Shown: positions 26,172 to 34,537 of the stretch, in pieces
How positions within the stretch are numbered: the stretch's first letter is position 1
Layout: every line of letters starts with the position of its first letter
Assembly: GCF_011761265.1 (NCBI RefSeq)
Contig: NZ_JAAOZB010000001.1
Coordinates: forward strand, 1,302,001 to 1,366,000
Direction: 5' to 3'
DNA: 64,000 nucleotides
DNA from: Microbacterium halimionae
Lineage (GTDB): Bacteria; Actinomycetota; Actinomycetes; Actinomycetales; Microbacteriaceae
Made by a program: the position numbers and the translations under genes
Notes under the pieces: model-generated
Seen by the model: the letters and a program-made list of their open reading frames with translations, nothing else
Told to the model about the DNA's origin: nothing
Database searches by the model: none

Positions 26172-26818
26172 CGCGAGCCTCCTTCTGTGCGGGCGCCGAT
26201 CGGCGCCGAGGGTGTTGAAAAAGTGAGCAAACGCTGCACGTGGCGGGCGAGAATGTCGGTTTCGAGGTTGACCGCTTCTCCGATTGCCCGCGAACCGAGA
26301 GTTGTTGCCGTGAGTGTCTCGGGAATCAGTGAGATTTCGAACCACTGCGTCTCTTCTGTCGCGGCGCTGACGGAACTCACGGTGAGCGAGACGCCATCGA
26401 CGCTGATGGATCCTTTGTCGACGATCAGGGCAGCTAGTGCGCGGGGTAGCTCGATGCGCACGACCTGCCACTTATCTCCGGGGCGGACATCCGACACGGT
26501 GCCGGTGCCATCGATGTGGCCCTGCACTATGTGTCCGCCCAGTCGACCGTGGGCGGCCGTCGCGCGTTCAATATTGACTTCCGCACCCGGGGCGATTCCT
26601 GCGAGCGTCGACATGTCGAGCGTTTGGCGCATGACGTCGGCTGTGAACCAGTCGGCACCCTGTTCGATCACGGTGAGGCAGACGCCACTGACCGCGATCG
26701 AATCGCCGTGGCTGGCATCCGATACTGCCAAGGGCGCACGTACCGTGAGGCGAACGCCATCGCCCGAGGATTCGACAGCCGTGACGCTTCCGATTTCTTC
26801 GATGATTCCGGTGAACAT
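26168..26818 (-). CDS. ribE: Riboflavin synthase, alpha chain
   Basis: A 216-residue protein with the internal duplication of riboflavin synthase: MFTGIIEEIGSV starting the first lumazine-binding domain (with VSGVCLTV) and GHIVQGHIDGTG followed by GSISVDGVSLTVS in the second. It dismutates two lumazines to riboflavin. Start and stop are shared in single-base (TAATG) and 4-base overlaps with ribD and ribBA. Confidence 0.97.
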   Translation of the reverse strand: MFTGIIEEIGSVTAVESSGDGVRLTVRAPLAVSDASHGDSIAVSGVCLTVIEQGADWFTADVMRQTLDMSTLAGIAPGAEVNIERATAAHGRLGGHIVQGHIDGTGTVSDVRPGDKWQVVRIELPRALAALIVDKGSISVDGVSLTVSSVSAATEETQWFEISLIPETLTATTLGSRAIGEAVNLETDILARHVQRLLTFSTPSAPIGARTEGGSR

Positions 26819-27861
26819 TAGAGGTCTCCTTGTTCTGCGCGGGACGCGAGACGGGGCGCGCCGATCATCAGAAGATCAGCCCCGAGTTGCTCGGTGTGGA
26901 GTATGCGCAAGTGCTGTGCCGCGCTGATTGTGTCGACGCCAATATCCGTGAGGGCGAGACGGTCGCCGCCGATCAGAACCGGGGCGATGTACACGAGTAC
27001 TTCATCGACAAGTTCGCTCTGCAAAAATGCGCTCGCGAGAGTCGGGCCACCTTCGACGAAAACGCGATGTACTCCGCGTCCGCGGAGATCTTCTAGTACT
27101 CGAGCTAAATCGTGCGTTGCAAAGAACCAGGGCGAGAGCGGATGCTGTCGAATCGCGGCGCCGCGTGGCGTTTCTCGTTCGCCAATCACGACGGGCCGCG
27201 GCTGGTGGTCGTAGAGATCACCGTTGGGTGTCCGCGCCGTCAGCGAGGGATCATCTGCGGTGATGGTTCCGGTTCCGATGACGATTGCGTCGGACTGAGA
27301 TCTGCGGGTGTGCACATCCGCTCGAGCCTCTGGACCAGTGATCCACTGGCTTGTTCCGTCTGCCGCAGCGGCGCGGCCGTCGAGGCTCTGGGCCCACTTG
27401 ACGGTGACGTGCGGACGTCCAAGTTTTTGCACTGCCAGCCACGAAGAAATCAGTTCGCGCGCTTCATTGGCACACAGCCCAGCTTCAACTTCGACTCCAG
27501 CGCTTCGCAGTCGCTCGGCGCCGCCGCCGGATGCATCCCCTGGATCGGGGAGTGCGAAAACAACGCGCGCGATGCCCGCTTCCAATAGGGCTTCCGTGCA
27601 AGGGCCGGTTCTTCCGGTGTGGTTGCAGGGCTCAAGAGTGACGACGGCTGTAGCGCCGGCGGCTTCGCCTGCCGACACATGCGAAAGCGCATCAACTTCA
27701 GCGTGCGCTGTTCCCGCTCCCCGATGCCACCCCTGCGCGATGACTTCGCCTGATGCCGAAATGATGACCGCGCCCACCTGCGGGTTGATGCCCGTGTGCC
27801 CCCGCCGTGCGAGTTCCAGAGCGAGGCGCATAGCGTCACGCTCTACCGGCATCGTGGTCAT
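26818..27861 (-). CDS. ribD: Riboflavin deaminase/reductase
   Basis: A 347-residue fusion. The N-terminal deaminase has zinc ligands in HAEVDAL and EPCNHTGRTGPC; the C-terminal reductase shows RPHVTVKWAQSLDGRAA, DAIVIGTGTITADDPSL and VFVEGGPTLASAFL. It catalyses the second and third steps of riboflavin synthesis. ATG 27861 is the plausible start; the frame runs 29 codons further upstream but into the riboswitch expression region. A stable hairpin at 27880-27918 sits just before its ribosome binding site. First gene of the operon. Confidence 0.95.
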   Translation of the reverse strand: MTTMPVERDAMRLALELARRGHTGINPQVGAVIISASGEVIAQGWHRGAGTAHAEVDALSHVSAGEAAGATAVVTLEPCNHTGRTGPCTEALLEAGIARVVFALPDPGDASGGGAERLRSAGVEVEAGLCANEARELISSWLAVQKLGRPHVTVKWAQSLDGRAAAADGTSQWITGPEARADVHTRRSQSDAIVIGTGTITADDPSLTARTPNGDLYDHQPRPVVIGERETPRGAAIRQHPLSPWFFATHDLARVLEDLRGRGVHRVFVEGGPTLASAFLQSELVDEVLVYIAPVLIGGDRLALTDIGVDTISAAQHLRILHTEQLGADLLMIGAPRLASRAEQGDL

Positions 27862-27879
27862 TCCCGTTCCCCTTATTTC

Positions 27880-27918
27880 GGCGCCCCGGGAACGGCCGTG
27901 CCAACGCCTAGGGCGCCG
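27880..27918 (-). promoter_or_regulatory. Expression-platform hairpin of the FMN riboswitch
   Basis: CGGCGCCC (27911-27918 read on the minus strand) pairs with GGGCGCCG (27880-27887), an 8-bp GC stem. It lies immediately between the aptamer and the ribD ribosome binding region (GGGGAACGGGA before the ATG). There is no U-run after it, so translational control or an anti-sequestering structure is likelier than simple termination. Confidence 0.5.
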
Positions 27919-27919
27919 T

Positions 27920-28073
27920 GTGCTTCCTCTCATCCGGACTAGCCACACTTCTGTGTCGCATCACCGTCGGTCCTGGAATTTCACCAGCTCAACCGCCGCC
28001 CGCATCGTGAGATGCATTGCGTCGGGTCGCGGACTATCACCGCCGGTTCGGATTCTCACCGACCCCGGAGCAC
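27920..28073 (-). ncRNA. FMN riboswitch (RFN element)
   Basis: On the minus strand the conserved RFN blocks are present in order: a closing stem GTGCT/AGCAC (28069-28073 with 27920-27924), then GGGGTCGGTGAGAATCCG, GGCGGTGATAGTCCGCGACC, a variable arm (ATGCATCTCACGATGCG), GGTGAAATTCCAGGACCGACG, and finally CTAGTCCGGATGAGAGGAAGC. FMN binding would shut off ribD-ribE-ribBA-ribH, giving feedback control of riboflavin synthesis. Confidence 0.97.
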
Positions 28074-28084
28074 TTCTGCTCATC

Positions 28085-28090
28085 AGTGTA
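28085..28090 (-). promoter_or_regulatory. Possible -10 element for the riboflavin operon
   Basis: TACACT on the minus strand, about 12 bases before the riboswitch begins, with a weak -35 (TGAATT) 18 bases upstream. Position fits a transcript that starts just ahead of the aptamer. Confidence 0.35.
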
Positions 28091-28120
28091 CTCAACAGTT
28101 TTGGTGAAAATTCATTCCCA

Positions 28121-29140
28121 CTACGCGGAGTTGCGCCAGACGATCGGGCACTCGAGCATCTGAGCGTTCTGCATGGGTGCTTCGCCCCGGATTTGACGCA
28201 AAACAGCCTCAGCGGCTGCGCGCCCAAGGCTCGTTGCAGGCTGCTGCACTGTCGAGAGAGGTGGGTCGCACCTCATCGCCCACGAGCTGTCGTCAAAACC
28301 CACGATGCCGATATCTTCCGGCACTCGGCGGCCGGCGAGATGAAGAACTTCGAGGGCGCCAGCGGCGAGGGCATCGCTTGACGCGAACACGCCATCAATA
28401 TCGGGCGCGCGCTGTAACAGTGCGCGCATGCCTTCTTGGCCGTCTCGGTAGGAGTAGAGCGGTACAGACTCGACGAGAGCTGGATCAAAGTCGTTTCCGA
28501 GGGCCGCTCGGAATCCTGCGAGCCGATCCGCGCCGGAGTCACGGTCCAAAGCAGCGGCGATCATGCCGATCCGTCGCCGGCCGGTTGACGCCAACCGGCT
28601 TGTGATCGCCTGGGCTGCCGTCTGGTTGTCGATCGCGACATATGCGGCATTGCCGATGTCACGCGGATGACCGACAAAAGCTGTGGGGAGATCAAGCCGA
28701 CTCACGGCCCTGGTAATGGCGTCTCCCTCCCGAGCCGACACGATGATCACGCCGTCGATCAGGCCCCCACTCAGGTAGTTGGACAGCCGAGATATGTCGC
28801 GCGATGAATCCGCGATCAGGCAAGCCATCTGGTAGTCGGCTTCGGAGAGGGCCTCGTTGGCGCCCAAGAGGATCGAGCCGATATTCGGATCCTCGATGAA
28901 GAGTGAACTCGGCTCGTGCACGATGAGCCCTACCGCTTGCGAACGCTGCATGACAAGGCTGCGTGCTGCTCCGTTGGGGACGAACCCCACTTTGGCTATC
29001 GCGGCGTCGATCGCGGCGCGGGACTCGCTCGAAACGTAGCGCTTTCCGTTCAACACGCGGCTCACGGTTCCTCGCGAAACACCAGCCTCGACGGCGACGT
29101 CATTTACCGTCGCACGACGGCGTCGATCCTCGGAAGCCAC
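28121..29140 (-). CDS. LacI-family transcriptional regulator of the galactoside operon
   Basis: A 339-residue LacI-type repressor: DNA-binding head RATVNDVAVEAGVSRGTVSR with the hinge helix region GKRYVSSESRAAID, then a periplasmic-binding-like sugar sensor (VGLIVHEPSS; FASSDALAAGALEVL; DIGIVGFDDSSWA). The open frame reaches 29230, but GTG 29140 lies 6 bases after TACGAT (leaderless pattern) and gives the usual N-terminus. It is divergent from the GH42 gene, whose promoter carries two operators, so it most likely represses that operon in the absence of a galactoside. Confidence 0.93.
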   Translation of the reverse strand: MASEDRRRRATVNDVAVEAGVSRGTVSRVLNGKRYVSSESRAAIDAAIAKVGFVPNGAARSLVMQRSQAVGLIVHEPSSLFIEDPNIGSILLGANEALSEADYQMACLIADSSRDISRLSNYLSGGLIDGVIIVSAREGDAITRAVSRLDLPTAFVGHPRDIGNAAYVAIDNQTAAQAITSRLASTGRRRIGMIAAALDRDSGADRLAGFRAALGNDFDPALVESVPLYSYRDGQEGMRALLQRAPDIDGVFASSDALAAGALEVLHLAGRRVPEDIGIVGFDDSSWAMRCDPPLSTVQQPATSLGRAAAEAVLRQIRGEAPMQNAQMLECPIVWRNSA

Positions 29141-29146
29141 GCATCC

Positions 29147-29152
29147 ATCGTA
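29147..29152 (-). promoter_or_regulatory. -10 element (TACGAT) of the lacI-type gene; operator-like half site just upstream
   Basis: TACGAT on the minus strand ends 6 bases before GTG 29140. Upstream at 29160-29167 the plus strand reads AACGTGCA, a half match to the two operators found near the GH42 promoter, which could give autoregulation. Confidence 0.45.
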
Positions 29153-29184
29153 TGTGCCAAACGTGCAACTTTTGTTCCGCGCTG

Positions 29185-29212
29185 TTGACATGTCTTTCGC
29201 GGTATCTATAGT
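29185..29212 (+). promoter_or_regulatory. Consensus housekeeping promoter of the galactoside operon
   Basis: TTGACA (29185-29190) and TATAGT (29207-29212) are separated by 16 bases. This is the best sigma-70-like promoter I found in the window. The expected transcription start falls inside operator 1, which allows direct repression. Confidence 0.8.
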
Positions 29213-29229
29213 GTGTGCACGTTCACACA
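29212..29229. promoter_or_regulatory. Operator 1 for the LacI-type repressor
   Basis: The core TGTGCACGTTCACA (29214-29227) is a near-palindrome with a central CG, typical of LacI-family operators; it extends to 18 bp (TG...CA) on both sides. It overlaps the -10 edge and start site of the promoter. Confidence 0.8.
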
Positions 29230-29259
29230 TTTTGCATCGACGAAGATTTTACGTTCTTC

Positions 29260-29273
29260 TGTGCACGTTCACA
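29260..29273. promoter_or_regulatory. Operator 2 for the LacI-type repressor
   Basis: An exact second copy of TGTGCACGTTCACA, 46 bases downstream of the first and directly before the GAGGAG ribosome binding site of the GH42 gene. Two sites at this distance could be bound cooperatively or by looping. Confidence 0.78.
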
Positions 29274-29287
29274 GATACGAGGAGACC

Positions 29288-31306
29288 ATGGCGGCCCCCG
29301 CACACGCGTTCACCCACGACGGCATTGCCTTCGGTGGTGATTACAACCCTGAGCAGTGGGATCCCTCTGTTTGGGAAGAGGACGTCACGCTCATGCGCGA
29401 AGCGGGCGTTGACCTCGTTGCGATCAATATCTTCGGTTGGGCAGGCGTTGAACCGCGTGATGGCGAGTTCACGTTCGCGTCGCTCGATCGCATCATCGAG
29501 CTTTTGCACGCGGCGGACATTCGGATAAACCTCGGGACCGGAACTGCTTCGCCGCCAGCATGGTTGACTCGCGCGCATCCCGAGATTCTCCCGATCGCTG
29601 AAGACGGCACGACGCGCTATCCCGGTGGACGCCAAGCATGGTGCCCCAGCTCTCCAGCTTTTCGTGCCGCGGCCCTCTCTCTCGTGCGCGCCGTCGCTGA
29701 ACGCTACGGGTCTCACCCGGCTGTCGCGCTGTGGCACGTGTCGAATGAGCTCGGATGCCACAACTCGCTGTGTTACTGCGACCAGAGCGCAGCGGCTTTT
29801 CGACTCTGGCTTCGGGCACGATATGGGTCAGTCGATGCGCTGAACGCCGCGTGGGGCACCGCATTCTGGTCTCAGACCTACGGCGATTGGGAAGAAATTC
29901 TCCCGCCACGCGCTGCGCTCTCGGCAAGAAATCCGGGACAGGCACTCGACTTCCATCGGTTCAGTTCTGATGAGCTCCTCGATCACTACCGCGCCGAGGC
30001 TGCCGTTATCCGCGATCTCAGCGATGTGCCGGTAACGACGAACTTCATGGTCGCGGCCCACATCGAAAACATGGACTACTGGCAGTGGGCCGGCGAGATG
30101 GACATCGTGGCAAACGATCACTATCTCGACTACCGCCTCGGCGATCCGCGCACCGAGCTTTCTTTCGCCGCCGATCTGTCGCGCGGTCTGGCGCTCGGTG
30201 CACCGTGGCTTCTCATGGAGCACTCGGCGGGCGCTGTGAACTGGCAGCCGATTAACTTCCCAAAGAGCCCAGGCCAGATGTTGCGCAATTCGCTCACCCA
30301 CGTTGCTCGTGGCGCGGATGCCGTCTGCTTCTTTCAGTGGCGTGCTTCTGTGCAGGGTAGCGAGAAGTTCCACTCCGCGATGTTGCCGCACGCGGGAACG
30401 GGTTCGACGCTTTGGCATGACGTCGTGGAACTCGGCGGCATAATCAGCAAGCTCGACGAGGTTGCGGGTTCGCGGGTTGTCGCTGATATTGCCCTTGTCT
30501 TCTCATGGGAGTCATGGTGGGCGGCGGACGCCGAATCGCGACCAAGTTCAGCGCTCGGCTATCTCGACCAGGTGCATGCGGTCTACGCGGCCTTCGCAGC
30601 GCTCCACGTAACAATTGACGTTGTTGCGCCAGGCGCCGATCTCTCCGCATACCGACTTGTCCTCGTGCCGGGCCTCCACCTTGTTCGTGATGAGGAAGCG
30701 ACCGTCATCAACGATTGGATCTCGGCTGGTGGCACCGCGCTCGTGACGTTCTTCAGCGGGATCGTTGACGAGAACGATCGCGTGTGGACGGGCGGGTACA
30801 CCGGCCCATTCCGTGATGCCCTCGGCATCGCGGTGGAAGAATTCGCTCCAGTTGCGCCCGGTGCTCGCGTCTCGCTCGGTAGCGGCGCAGCCGGAACGCT
30901 GTGGTCGGAGCGCATGCATGTCACCACCGCAGAGGTCGTGGATTCCTTCGCTGACGGCCCAGCCGCTGGCGGTCCAGCAATTACCCGCAATCGGTGGGGT
31001 TCTGGAAATGCGTGGTACCTCTCCACTCTGCTTGAACCCCAGGCGTATCGCTCCCTCGCGCAGGAGCTTGTCTCCGCTGCGGGAGTGGAATCTCCCGTTC
31101 CGGTAACCGGAGACTCCGACGGGGCTGTCGAGATCGTGCGCCGTCGAGGAGACATCTCCTCGTATGTATTCGCGATCAACCACGGCAGTACCTCAGTTCA
31201 GCTGCAGGTGAGCGGTACCGAGTTGATCACCGGCGACAACACTGTCGCAACCCTCGAGGTTCCGCCCGGGGCGGTTCGAATTATCAGAGAGGAGTCTGCG
31301 TCATGA
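29288..31306 (+). CDS. Beta-galactosidase, glycoside hydrolase family 42
   Basis: A 672-residue cytoplasmic GH42 enzyme (no signal peptide). It opens with FGGDYNPEQWDPSVWEEDV, the acid/base Glu is in WHVSNELGCHN and the nucleophile Glu in LLMEHSAGAVNW. The C-terminal trimerisation and beta domains follow (GGTALVTFFSGIVDENDRVW). ATG 29288 has GAGGAG upstream; the frame that opens at 29213 runs through the operators. It releases galactose from beta-galactosides taken up by the ABC importer encoded next, with which it overlaps by 4 bases. Confidence 0.95.
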   Translation: MAAPAHAFTHDGIAFGGDYNPEQWDPSVWEEDVTLMREAGVDLVAINIFGWAGVEPRDGEFTFASLDRIIELLHAADIRINLGTGTASPPAWLTRAHPEILPIAEDGTTRYPGGRQAWCPSSPAFRAAALSLVRAVAERYGSHPAVALWHVSNELGCHNSLCYCDQSAAAFRLWLRARYGSVDALNAAWGTAFWSQTYGDWEEILPPRAALSARNPGQALDFHRFSSDELLDHYRAEAAVIRDLSDVPVTTNFMVAAHIENMDYWQWAGEMDIVANDHYLDYRLGDPRTELSFAADLSRGLALGAPWLLMEHSAGAVNWQPINFPKSPGQMLRNSLTHVARGADAVCFFQWRASVQGSEKFHSAMLPHAGTGSTLWHDVVELGGIISKLDEVAGSRVVADIALVFSWESWWAADAESRPSSALGYLDQVHAVYAAFAALHVTIDVVAPGADLSAYRLVLVPGLHLVRDEEATVINDWISAGGTALVTFFSGIVDENDRVWTGGYTGPFRDALGIAVEEFAPVAPGARVSLGSGAAGTLWSERMHVTTAEVVDSFADGPAAGGPAITRNRWGSGNAWYLSTLLEPQAYRSLAQELVSAAGVESPVPVTGDSDGAVEIVRRRGDISSYVFAINHGSTSVQLQVSGTELITGDNTVATLEVPPGAVRIIREESAS

Positions 31307-32235
31307 CAACCGACGTCGTAGACCCGACTGCACAACGTTCTCGTAGCGGTCGATCAGTGCCAAAACGGCGGCAAGGACAGACTCACCGATCGGCGGTCGC
31401 GTTCTTTGCTGCGCCGTTCGGCGTACTTTTCTTGCTCTTCTATCTCGTGCCGATCGGGTACGCGATATGGCAGTCGCTGCTGGTCGTCGAACGCGAGGGC
31501 ACATACGGCGCACCACAAGAGGTGTTCGGGTGGTTCGCGCAATACGCACTTGTGCTGCAAAACGGCCCCTTCTGGGAGTCAGTGCTGCGCGTACTGCTGT
31601 TCGGCGTCGTGCAAGTGCCTGTCATGCTCGGGCTCGCGTTGCTGTTTGCGCTGTTGCTCGACTCGCCAGTTCTGAAAGGCCGGAAGTTCTTCCGCCTCGC
31701 ATTCTTTGCTCCTTATGCGGTTCCTGGAGTGATCGCGGCGATCATGTGGGGATTTCTTTACTCCCCGAATCTGTCACCTTTCACCGATGTGACGCGTGCC
31801 ATCGACTTTCTCTCGCCGGAACTCGTGCTCTGGTCGATCGCGAACGTTGTGACCTGGGTGTTCGTCGGCTACAACATGCTCATTATCTACTCGGCTCTCC
31901 TGGCGATTCCCAGCGAGGTGTATGAGGCGGCACGGCTCGATGGTGCAGGTCAAATCCGCATTGCCTGGTCGATAAAGATCCCGATGGTGGCACCGGCGAT
32001 CGTGCTGACCGCGATCTTCTCGATCATTGGAACTCTTCAGCTGCTCGCCGAGCCCCAGGTCTTCCGATCATTCAGCTCCGCCGTATCCAGCACGTTCACA
32101 CCAAACATGACCGTGTACGCGACGAACTCGATCCCCAATATCAACCTCGCCGCCGCGTTCTCGGTGGTCCTGGCCTTGGCGACGTTCATCCTCTCGTTCA
32201 CGTTCTTGAAGATCACCCAGCGGAAGGCCGACTGA
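31303..32235 (+). CDS. Carbohydrate ABC importer permease 1 (CUT1, MalF-type)
   Basis: A 310-residue permease with six membrane segments (FFAAPFGVLFLLFYLVPIG opening the first). The EAA coupling loop is seen in EVYEAARLDGAGQIRIAWSIKIPMVAP. It pairs with the MalG-type permease; start and stop overlap both neighbours, so translation is coupled. Probable substrates are galactosides, by context of GH42 and GH36. No cognate ATPase is encoded here; a shared MsiK/UgpC-type ATPase elsewhere is expected, as is common in actinobacteria. Confidence 0.93.
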   Translation: MTTDVVDPTAQRSRSGRSVPKRRQGQTHRSAVAFFAAPFGVLFLLFYLVPIGYAIWQSLLVVEREGTYGAPQEVFGWFAQYALVLQNGPFWESVLRVLLFGVVQVPVMLGLALLFALLLDSPVLKGRKFFRLAFFAPYAVPGVIAAIMWGFLYSPNLSPFTDVTRAIDFLSPELVLWSIANVVTWVFVGYNMLIIYSALLAIPSEVYEAARLDGAGQIRIAWSIKIPMVAPAIVLTAIFSIIGTLQLLAEPQVFRSFSSAVSSTFTPNMTVYATNSIPNINLAAAFSVVLALATFILSFTFLKITQRKAD

Positions 32236-33134
32236 TGAGCTTCCTCACGCGCACCAAGGGTGCGACAGCCGACGACCTCGTCACAGGCAAAGGCCCGAAG
32301 GAAGGGCTACTCTCCCGCGGGGCAGCGCTGCTGATCATGAGCGTGTTCACGCTCTACTTCTTGGTTCCGATCTGGTGGCTTTTCATCGCCTCCACAAAAG
32401 ATCGCGGCCAGCTCCTCACGACACCTTCGTTGTGGTTTGCTGACTTCAACCTCTTCAACAACATCAGAGACCTGCTCGACTACAACGACGGCATCTATGT
32501 GCGCTGGCTCGGTAACAGCCTGCTCTACGCCGGAGTCGGTGCCATTCTTGCGACGATCCTTGCGTCGATGTGTGGTTACGCGCTGGCGAAGTACTCGTTC
32601 CGCGGGCGTGAACTGCTGTTCAACGTGGTGCTGGGCGGAGTGCTCGTACCCGCGACAGCCCTCGCGTTGCCGCTGTTCCTACTCTTTAGCCAGGTCAACC
32701 TGACGAACACCATTTGGGCAGTGCTGCTCCCGAGCATCGTCAGCCCGTTCGGCGTGTATCTCAGCCGCATTTACGCGGCATCAAGCGTGCCCGATGAGCT
32801 CATCGAGGCAGCACGACTTGATGGCGCGGGCGAAGTTCGCACCTTCTTCACCGTGTCTATCCGCCTGATGGTTCCAGCTCTCGTGACTGTCTTTCTCTTT
32901 CAGTTCGTCACGATTTGGAACAACTTCTTCTTGCCATTGATCATGCTTCGTTCTCAGGAACTTTTCCCCGTGACATACGGGCTTTACACCTGGAATACGC
33001 AGCTCAATCAGATCCCTGAGCTCCGCACCTACGTGCTCGTCGGTTCTCTCCTTTCGATCATCCCGTTGATCATCGCCTTCCTCCTACTTCAGCGCTTCTG
33101 GCGCGGCGGCCTCGGTGCCGGTTCTGTGAAGTAG
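32235..33134 (+). CDS. Carbohydrate ABC importer permease 2 (CUT1, MalG-type)
   Basis: A 299-residue permease: the N-terminal segment LLIMSVFTLYFLVPIWWLFI, then FRGRELLFNVVLGGVLVPATA, the EAA loop ELIEAARLDGAGEVRTFFTV and a C-terminal LLQRFWRGGLGAGSVK as in MalG-type proteins. It overlaps the MalF-type gene by one base (TGATG). It forms the membrane channel for the sugar bound by the lipoprotein encoded downstream. Confidence 0.93.
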   Translation: MSFLTRTKGATADDLVTGKGPKEGLLSRGAALLIMSVFTLYFLVPIWWLFIASTKDRGQLLTTPSLWFADFNLFNNIRDLLDYNDGIYVRWLGNSLLYAGVGAILATILASMCGYALAKYSFRGRELLFNVVLGGVLVPATALALPLFLLFSQVNLTNTIWAVLLPSIVSPFGVYLSRIYAASSVPDELIEAARLDGAGEVRTFFTVSIRLMVPALVTVFLFQFVTIWNNFFLPLIMLRSQELFPVTYGLYTWNTQLNQIPELRTYVLVGSLLSIIPLIIAFLLLQRFWRGGLGAGSVK

Positions 33135-33141
33135 GTTCCAC

Positions 33142-33162
33142 GCCGGAGGAGGTATCTCCGGC
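33142..33162 (+). other. Hairpin between permease and binding-protein genes
   Basis: GCCGGAG and CTCCGGC (7-bp perfect stem) enclose GAGGTAT. It lies in the 72-base gap within the operon. Such hairpins often protect or raise the level of the binding-protein message; no T-run follows. Confidence 0.4.
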
Positions 33163-33206
33163 ATCCGCAAGAGTCCGTTCACCCACACAGAAAGCACTGA
33201 AAGATC

Positions 33207-34532
33207 ATGCACAACACCAAGAAAGCAGTCGCCACAGGCGTCGTACTGCTGAGCGCGGTCGCGCTTGCAGGATGCACATCTGGAGACAGTGGTAGCACCG
33301 ATGCTGCCGATGCCTGCACCCCAGCAGACGGTCCCGTCACCCTGGAATTCACCTCGTGGATCCCTGGAATCGAAGATGTCGTAGCGACGTGGAACGAGGC
33401 GAACCCCGATATTCAGGTCGAGGTTCAGACCGGTCCGAACGGTAACTCCGGCACTTACCAGAACTTCTTCAGCCAGCTCGAAGCCGGAAACGCACCCGAT
33501 CTCGGTCAGATCGAGTACGACGCCCTCGCAAGCTTCCGGGTTCAGGACGGGCTGACTGACCTCTCGGGGTGTGACGATGTCGTTGCGGCAGAGTCTGAGT
33601 TCATCCCGTGGACCTGGTCGCAGGTCACCCTTGGGTCGGACGGCATCTACGCCATCCCCCAAGATTCCGGCCCGATGGCGCTCTTCTACCGTTCCGACCT
33701 GTTCGAAGAGAATGACATTGCGGTCCCGACGACGTGGGCTGAGTACAAGACCGCTGCCGAAGAGATTCGTGCTCTCGGTGGCTACATCACGAACTTCTCG
33801 ACCGCTGACATCAACCAGTTCGCTGGCCTCGTCTGGCAAGCAGGCGGCGAGTGGTTCGGTAACGAGGGCGACGAATGGACTGTTGATCTCGCCGGAGGCG
33901 AATCGCAGACTGTCGCTGCGTACTGGCAGGACCTGATCGACAACGACCTCGTAGCCACCTACCCGGCGTGGACCGAAGAGTGGAACAACGCCTACAACTC
34001 CAGTGAGGTGTGGACGTGGGAGTCAGCGGTGTGGGGTGCAAACTCGATCTCGAGTGGCGCTCCCGACACAGCAGGTCTGTGGTCGGTCGCAAGCTCGCCG
34101 CAGTGGGAAGCCGGAGAGAACGCAGCAGGAAACTGGGGTGGATCCTCGACAGCAGTGTTCAAGGGAAGCGAGCACCCCTACGAAGCGTCGAAGTTCGCGC
34201 TCTGGCTCAACACTTCCGAAGAAGCGCTGACGGCCCTCAACGCGAGTGCCAACATCTACCCCGCGACCACGGCGGGTCTTGAGTTGCCCGTGCTCAAGGA
34301 GGGCGTCGAGTTCTACGGCGGCCAGGCTATCTATGACGTGTTCGCCGAGGCTGCTGCTGAGGTTAACCCGGACTTCATGTGGGGCCCGACGATGACACAG
34401 ACGTATGCGGACGTGTCTGACGGATTCCAGCAGGCTGTTACTGGACAGGGCACACTTGAAGATGCCTTGAAGTCAGCGCAGAGCTCTACGATCGACACGC
34501 TCAAGGCGCAGTCCATCCCGGTATCGGAGTAG
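33207..34532 (+). CDS. Carbohydrate ABC substrate-binding lipoprotein (CUT1)
   Basis: A 441-residue lipoprotein: signal AVATGVVLLSAVALAGC with lipobox ALAGC, then a low-complexity linker and the MalE-like fold (FTSWIPGIEDVVATWNEANP; APDLGQIEYDALASF; AVWGANSISSGAPDTAGLW). Many Trp and acidic residues fit sugar binding. It follows the two permease genes and precedes alpha-galactosidase, so alpha- or beta-galactosides (for example raffinose-type sugars) are the likely ligands. Confidence 0.92.
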   Translation: MHNTKKAVATGVVLLSAVALAGCTSGDSGSTDAADACTPADGPVTLEFTSWIPGIEDVVATWNEANPDIQVEVQTGPNGNSGTYQNFFSQLEAGNAPDLGQIEYDALASFRVQDGLTDLSGCDDVVAAESEFIPWTWSQVTLGSDGIYAIPQDSGPMALFYRSDLFEENDIAVPTTWAEYKTAAEEIRALGGYITNFSTADINQFAGLVWQAGGEWFGNEGDEWTVDLAGGESQTVAAYWQDLIDNDLVATYPAWTEEWNNAYNSSEVWTWESAVWGANSISSGAPDTAGLWSVASSPQWEAGENAAGNWGGSSTAVFKGSEHPYEASKFALWLNTSEEALTALNASANIYPATTAGLELPVLKEGVEFYGGQAIYDVFAEAAAEVNPDFMWGPTMTQTYADVSDGFQQAVTGQGTLEDALKSAQSSTIDTLKAQSIPVSE

Positions 34533-34537
34533 AACGC

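Noticed and set aside
26187..26927. 246-codon plus-strand frame over ribE
   Set aside because: Antisense shadow of a well-supported riboflavin synthase gene.
27308..28381. 357-codon plus-strand open frame across ribD and the FMN riboswitch
   Set aside because: It is antisense to ribD and runs through the conserved riboswitch; composition is Arg/Ser-rich, typical of a high-GC shadow frame.
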